Assembly (NCBI RefSeq): GCF_000934725.1
Contig: NZ_JYNS01000019.1
Coordinates: 1 to 59,786, forward strand
Source: Methyloterricola oryzae
GTDB lineage: Bacteria; Pseudomonadota; Gammaproteobacteria; Methylococcales; Methylococcaceae
Reading direction: 5' to 3'
DNA length: 59,786 nucleotides
This document shows, piece by piece, positions 55,533-59,786 of this stretch (position 1 is its first letter; every line of letters begins with the position of its first letter). The notes beneath the pieces are model-generated. The model did not search any database. It saw nothing but the letters and a program-made list of their open reading frames with translations, and was not told the DNA's origin. A program made the translations under genes and the position numbers.

Positions 55533-58355
55533 CTAGACGCGGAAGGGCTGGCCGTCCAGCAACTGGAAGAAGTCCGCGGCGGGCACGGGGCGGCTGAAAT
55601 AAAAGCCCTGGAAGATGCCGCAGCCGTGCTGCTTGAGGAATTCCAACTGAACCTGGTTCTCCACGCCTTCCGCCACCACCTCCAGGCCCAGGCCGTGAGC
55701 CAGGGACAGTATGGCGCTGGTGATGGCCTGGCTGCTCATGCTGGATTCCATGTGGCGCACGAAGGACTGGTCGATCTTCAGCACATCCAGGGGCAGGTCC
55801 TTGAGATAGGATAGGGACGAGAATCCCGTGCCGAAATCGTCCATGGCCAGGGTCAACCCCATGTGCTTGAGATCGTTCATCCGCCCCACGCAGGTCTTGG
55901 GGTCGACGATGGCCACGGATTCGGTCAGCTCCAGCTCGATGAAGTGCGGGTCCACCTGGGTGCGCCGCAGGATATCGCCCACGCCAGCCACCAGCCCGGG
56001 CCGCCTGAACTCGATGGACGACAGGTTCACCGAGATGCGCACCGGATTCAGACCGTCGCGCCCGCAGGCCACCACGTTGCGGCAGGTTTCCTCCAGCACC
56101 CAGTTGCCCAGGTCGACGATCAGGCCGGTCTGTTCCGCCAGCGGAATGAATCGAGCCGGGGAAATCATCCCGCGCTGGCCGTGGTTCCAGCGCACCAGCG
56201 CCTCGGCGCCGACCACGCGCCCGTCCAGCGACACCTTGGGCTGGTAGAACACCATCAGTTCGCCGCGGGCAATGGCGCCGCGCAACTCGTGTTCCAGCGC
56301 CACATCCTCCAGCGCCTCGGCATTCAGGTCCTTCGCGTAGAACTGGAAGTTGGCGCGGCCCTGGTCCTTGGCATGGTAGAGGGCGGCGTCGGCATTCTTC
56401 AGCAGGTCCACCGCGTTGTCGGCATCACGCGGGAAGATCGCGATGCCCAGGCTCGCCGTGGGAATGATGGCCTGCCCGCCGATCATCAGGGTGCGCTTGA
56501 GCGAACTCAGGATCGTCTCCGCCATGAAGCCCAGGCGCGCCACCACGCTCTGGCCCGTGGGAAGGTCCGGCGCCAGGACCACGAACTCGTCACCCCCCAT
56601 CCGCACCACGAGGTCGGTTTCCCTGACGCTCTCGCGCAGGATCTGCCCCACCTGCACCAGCAGTTTGTCGCCGGCGGCATGGCCCATGGAATCGTTGATG
56701 TTCTTGAAGCGGTCCAGGTCGATCATCAGCACCGCCAACTCCGTGGCATCGCGGCGCGCCCGCGCCAGATGCTGCTGCAACTGGTCGTTTAGCACCAGGC
56801 GGTTGGGCAGGCCGGTCAGGTAGTCGTAATGGGCGTGCTGATACAGCTTTTCCTCCCAGGCCGCGTTGGACAGCGCCACGGCGATGCGGTCGCCGAAGCT
56901 GCGCGCGGTGGTCTCCGCCTCGGCCGGAACCCGGTCCCGCGCGCGGTAACCCAGGGTCACCGCCGCCAGCGCCTCCGCCATCACCACCGGCACCACCATG
57001 AAGCTCCAGCCGTCGGCAATGTCCAGCACCTGCAGATAGGATGGCAGCGCTCCCGCGCCCCGGAATTCCACGATCCCGTCCCGGGCGGCGAGCAGCGCCT
57101 GGATTTCCGCCTCGGCCAGGGTCAAGGGCCGCTCGAGCACCTGCACCCCGACGCCAGCCCGCCAACTGCGCAGATCGCTCACCCGGCCGCTACGCGGATC
57201 GGCCTGCGCGATGGAGAGCAGATCGCAGCGCAGGATTTTGGGCAGACGCCGCAGGGCGGTCTCCACGATCTCTTCCGCGTCCAGGGAGGAGAGGATCTTG
57301 CGGTCGATTTCCGCCAGGGCGGCGAGAATGTCGAACTGTCTGCGCAGGCGGTGGGTCATGTCGTTGAAGGAATCGCCCAGGGCCTGGAATTCATCGCCGC
57401 TGTCGATCTCCACGCGCACGTCCAGGTCACCACCGGCCACGCGCTCGGTGGCGACCTTGAGGCGTTCCAGGGGCGTCAGGTAGCGGGCGATCAGCCGCCC
57501 GCTGAGGTAAGCCACGAACAGCAGGGCCAGGGCGATCACCGGGGGATAGAGGGCGCGGAACTGCTCCATGGGGAGGAACGCCACCGTCTTCGGCTGCGCC
57601 ATGACCACCACCATGTCAGGCCCCAGATGCTGGGTGCTCAGAGGAATGCGCCAGTAGGCCCCGAGAAACTCCGTTCCCGCTTCGCTCCAGGCCAGTTCGC
57701 CGCTGGCGCCGCGCGTGGCTTCCGATGCCATCGGTTGCGGCAGACTGACTTCCCGCTCCGACTGCACCAGCACATGGCCCGCCGCGTCGAGCACCCAGAT
57801 TGGATGCGGATAGCTGTCCTCCGCCTGCCACACCGCCGCCTGACGCAGTTCCGCCAACAGCAGGCCGGCGCCGGTCTCGCTCTCTTCCAGCTTCACCGCC
57901 ATCCACAGGCGCGCGCCGCCCGCTCCTGGCGTGGCCCGGAACAAGGCCCTGCCCGCCTCCACGCCCAGCCGCTCCTTTTCAGTCAGTTCGGGCAGATCGC
58001 CGGCTTTGCCCAGCAGGGGCGTTTGCCGCCCATCGGCGGTGAAGGCGATCAGGGCGAGAATCGGATCACTCTCCCTGCCGGCCGGCGACCGGCTCAGGCC
58101 GCGGCTGGAACGCTGGAGGTGATGGACTTCCAGACCGAGCGCGCTCTTCGCCAGTTCCAGGCGCCCCAGCAACTGCATCGCATAGGCCTTGCAGTCGTTG
58201 CGCAGGTCCCGGATCGTCTGCTCGCGCAACTGCCCGCCCACCTCGCGGAAGGAAAGCATGCCGAGAATAGCGACGGGGATCAGCGCCGCCAGGATGAACG
58301 ACACCAGGATGCGGCGCGCAACCTTGTTGGAGATAACGGAGAAGCGCCGGCTCAA
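55533..58355 (-). CDS. Membrane GGDEF-EAL protein with Cache-like, HAMP and GAF domains
   Basis: 940 aa from TTG 58355 (GAGG site 12 bp after the pilin stop); a later ATG would remove the first membrane helix. Helix 1 (about 15-35), extracytoplasmic sensor, helix 2 (about 270-290), HAMP (LIARYLTPLERLKVATERVA), GAF-like region, GGDEF with RMGGDEFVVL and RETD inhibitory site, and EAL with AEALVRW, DDFGTGFSSLSYLKDLPLDV and VAEGVENQ. All EAL metal residues appear present, so c-di-GMP hydrolysis is possible as well as synthesis. Confidence 0.9.
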   Translation of the reverse strand: MSRRFSVISNKVARRILVSFILAALIPVAILGMLSFREVGGQLREQTIRDLRNDCKAYAMQLLGRLELAKSALGLEVHHLQRSSRGLSRSPAGRESDPILALIAFTADGRQTPLLGKAGDLPELTEKERLGVEAGRALFRATPGAGGARLWMAVKLEESETGAGLLLAELRQAAVWQAEDSYPHPIWVLDAAGHVLVQSEREVSLPQPMASEATRGASGELAWSEAGTEFLGAYWRIPLSTQHLGPDMVVVMAQPKTVAFLPMEQFRALYPPVIALALLFVAYLSGRLIARYLTPLERLKVATERVAGGDLDVRVEIDSGDEFQALGDSFNDMTHRLRRQFDILAALAEIDRKILSSLDAEEIVETALRRLPKILRCDLLSIAQADPRSGRVSDLRSWRAGVGVQVLERPLTLAEAEIQALLAARDGIVEFRGAGALPSYLQVLDIADGWSFMVVPVVMAEALAAVTLGYRARDRVPAEAETTARSFGDRIAVALSNAAWEEKLYQHAHYDYLTGLPNRLVLNDQLQQHLARARRDATELAVLMIDLDRFKNINDSMGHAAGDKLLVQVGQILRESVRETDLVVRMGGDEFVVLAPDLPTGQSVVARLGFMAETILSSLKRTLMIGGQAIIPTASLGIAIFPRDADNAVDLLKNADAALYHAKDQGRANFQFYAKDLNAEALEDVALEHELRGAIARGELMVFYQPKVSLDGRVVGAEALVRWNHGQRGMISPARFIPLAEQTGLIVDLGNWVLEETCRNVVACGRDGLNPVRISVNLSSIEFRRPGLVAGVGDILRRTQVDPHFIELELTESVAIVDPKTCVGRMNDLKHMGLTLAMDDFGTGFSSLSYLKDLPLDVLKIDQSFVRHMESSMSSQAITSAILSLAHGLGLEVVAEGVENQVQLEFLKQHGCGIFQGFYFSRPVPAADFFQLLDGQPFRV

Positions 58356-58367
58356 GCGCGCACCTCG

Positions 58368-58859
58368 TCAGAAGTCCGAGGACAGCCCAACGAAGCCGCC
58401 GTCCCGGGCGCGGATGATGTCGTCAACGCTGTTCTGATTGGTAATCTGGACTTGCGTCAGCCCATTCTTCCCCTTGCTGTACAGATCGTAGTCCGAGTTG
58501 ATGGGGTTGAGGGCGTGGTCCTTGCGCACGCTGCCCATGATGCTCGGCCCGCCGTTGGCGATGTTGAGATAGACATAGGGCCGGCCCCAGGGGTCATTGC
58601 CGCCATTGGGCAGGCGCGAAGCGATCTCCGCGAGGTTGGTGGGGTAGCGGAACTGCTCGGTATAAAACTCCTGGATCTGGGTCTGTATCTTCAGCAGATC
58701 GCCGATGGCCGCCTTGTTCCGAGCCTTGTCCGTATAGCCGCGGTAGGCCGGAAGGGCAATGGCCGTCAGCACCGCGACCACGGCCAGGGCCATCATGATT
58801 TCTTGCAGGGTGAAGCCGGACTGCGGGGGCCGGCCTTGGGGGTTTGAATTGGCGTGCAT
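58368..58859 (-). CDS. Type IV pilin-like protein
   Basis: 163 aa from ATG 58859. Prepilin leader MHANSNPQGRPPQSG is followed by the cleavage motif GFTLQE and the hydrophobic helix IMMALAVVAVLTAIALPAYR. The globular part has NPINSDYDLYSKGKNG, as in GspG/PilE-like minor pilins with an aligned Asp-rich calcium loop. The next gene downstream (GGDEF-EAL) starts 12 bp after it, linking this pilin to c-di-GMP signalling. No other pilus genes are in the window. Confidence 0.85.
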   Translation of the reverse strand: MHANSNPQGRPPQSGFTLQEIMMALAVVAVLTAIALPAYRGYTDKARNKAAIGDLLKIQTQIQEFYTEQFRYPTNLAEIASRLPNGGNDPWGRPYVYLNIANGGPSIMGSVRKDHALNPINSDYDLYSKGKNGLTQVQITNQNSVDDIIRARDGGFVGLSSDF

Positions 58860-59003
58860 GGTACCGTCAGAAAAAGCCCACAAAGAGCTTAGCAGAGCTA
58901 CGGATTTCGTATCGGACCGTGACAAAAAGGAAGAAAACGTGTTGGACGCGAGGGCAAGTTAGGGGCGTGGCGGAGAGTAACAGCCCGCGATTCTGAAGAT
59001 GCC

Positions 59004-59131
59004 CTTACTCCTTCCTGCTGGCAGGGGTAAGGCTGGAATGGGGGTAGAACGTAGGAGTGAAGAAGCCAACTCGAAGCTCACTGCTCCGGCAAGCTCGCCC
59101 CACCCTGCCCTCCCCCTGGACGGAGGAGGGG
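59004..59131. repeat. Dispersed intergenic repeat, copy 3
   Basis: TTACTCCTTCCTGCTGGCAG then GGGTAAGGCTGGAATGGGGG, and 60 bp later CCCACCCTGCCCTCCCCCTGG with GGAGGAGGGG. Same orientation as copies 1 and 2, with lower identity in the left arm. Confidence 0.6.
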
Positions 59132-59156
59132 CAAGGGCAAGGACAAGGACAAGGGA
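59128..59156. repeat. Hexanucleotide tandem repeat (CAAGGR)n
   Basis: About four and a half units of GCAAGG/ACAAGG follow the repeat copy, right after the chemoreceptor stop. Such short tandem arrays can vary by slippage, but here it is outside coding sequence. Confidence 0.55.
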
Positions 59157-59786
59157 CTAGAACTCGGCCCAGTCCTCGCTCTCGGCGACCGCCGCCAGAC
59201 GCGGCGAAGCCTTCGCCGACCGGGCCGGCATCGCCAGCACCTTGGCCGCCTTCGCAGCCGCCGGCTTCACAGCGTGGCTGCGGCTGGCCGTGTGCGAGCG
59301 TCCCGTTTCCTGCAGCTTGAACTGCGCCACCGTCTCCGCCAGGTTCGCCGCCTGCTCCTCCAGCGATTCCGCCGCCGCCGCCGCTTCTTCCACCAAGGCC
59401 GCGTTCTGCTGCGTCGCTTCGTCCATCTGCGTCACCGCATGGTTCACCTGGTCGATCCCCGAGGTCTGCTCCATCGACGCCGTGGCGATCTCCGCCATCA
59501 GGTCCGTCATCCGCTTCACCGAGGTCACCACTTCGTCCATGGTCTTGCCCGCCTCTTCCACCAGCCGGCTGCCATCCTCCACTTTCTCCACCGAGTTCCC
59601 GATCAGACCCTTGATCTCCTTCGCCGCCGCCGCCGAGCGCTGCGCCAGGTTGCGCACCTCACCAGCCACCACCGCGAAGCCACGGCCCTGCTCTCCGGCA
59701 CGCGCCGCTTCCACCGCCGCGTTCAAGGCCAGGATGTTGGTCTGGAACGCAATGCCGTCGATGACGCTGATGATGTCCACGATCTT
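59157..59786 (-). CDS. Methyl-accepting chemotaxis protein, C-terminal part (cut by window edge)
   Basis: About 209 residues of the cytoplasmic signalling domain. The hairpin tip [20 protein letters not shown] is followed by [20 protein letters not shown] and coiled-coil heptads with methylation-site glutamates. A basic Ala/Lys linker leads to the end ESEDWAEF, whose DWAEF fits the x-aromatic-x-x-aromatic CheR-tether pentapeptide. The ligand domain lies beyond the window. Confidence 0.9.
   Translation of the reverse strand, partial: KIVDIISVIDGIAFQTNILALNAAVEAARAGEQGRGFAVVAGEVRNLAQRSAAAAKEIKGLIGNSVEKVEDGSRLVEEAGKTMDEVVTSVKRMTDLMAEIATASMEQTSGIDQVNHAVTQMDEATQQNAALVEEAAAAAESLEEQAANLAETVAQFKLQETGRSHTASRSHAVKPAAAKAAKVLAMPARSAKASPRLAAVAESEDWAEF

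Overview
The window is high-GC bacterial DNA carrying a molybdenum nitrogenase (nif) locus, a large block of PAS/c-di-GMP sensory genes, and a left-hand accessory segment. ClpXP, Lon, ApaG, YgfZ, a type IV pilin, GGDEF/EAL and HD-GYP proteins and a FeSII-like (Shethna) ferredoxin together suggest a free-living diazotrophic gammaproteobacterium. A methanotroph of the Methylococcales would fit, but that is inference; no rRNA or taxonomic marker is present.

Layout. (1) 1-14.1 kb is an accessory region. It has an IS5-type transposase end that cuts a ParB-like gene inside its helix-turn-helix, assorted metabolic and secreted proteins, an FG-GAP/phospholipase C-type fusion, a plasmid Rep-like gene, two divergent XRE regulators (one with an in-frame TGA), and at its right edge a fragment resembling the 3' end of a tRNA or tmRNA, a possible attachment-site scar. 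(2) 14.2-30.3 kb is a sensory block: a 2160-aa hybrid histidine kinase with eight PAS domains and a GAF, an HD-GYP response regulator, a CBS-PAS-GGDEF diguanylate cyclase, two alpha/beta hydrolases, a flavin-binding oxidase-like protein, and a PAS-PP2C phosphatase. One PAS of that phosphatase has the FixL haem residues and another is a cysteine-less LOV-like domain. (3) 30.4-43.3 kb, all on the minus strand, runs nifE-nifN-nifX-DUF269-DUF683-fdxB-nifQ-ygfZ-apaG-clpP-clpX-lon-nifF, followed by a PilZ protein and a rhodanese lipoprotein. A general protein quality-control set therefore sits between nifQ and nifF. (4) 43.8-48.4 kb, minus strand, is nifH-nifD-nifK plus a FeSII/FdxD-type [2Fe-2S] ferredoxin, ended by a strong intrinsic terminator. 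(5) 48.9-54.6 kb, plus strand, is a divergent operon: degenerate receiver, group II truncated globin, unrecognised 194-aa protein, Rieske ferredoxin, Cys-rich protein, ArsC-like nitrogenase-associated protein, tandem SagB-type nitroreductase, rhodanese, small protein, ankyrin protein. (6) 55-59.8 kb has a small unknown gene, a GGDEF-EAL protein, a pilin-like protein and the end of a chemoreceptor.

Regulation. Between nifH and the divergent operon lie two NifA-type upstream sequences (TGT-N10-ACA) flanked by outward-facing sigma-54 -24/-12 elements, so both operons look NifA/RpoN controlled. nifE has its own sigma-54 element and UAS. The window lacks nifA, nifL, nifB, nifU, nifS and nifV, which must lie elsewhere if the organism fixes nitrogen. 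The best candidate for an undescribed system is the divergent operon, read here as a redox/oxygen-protection module made together with nitrogenase.
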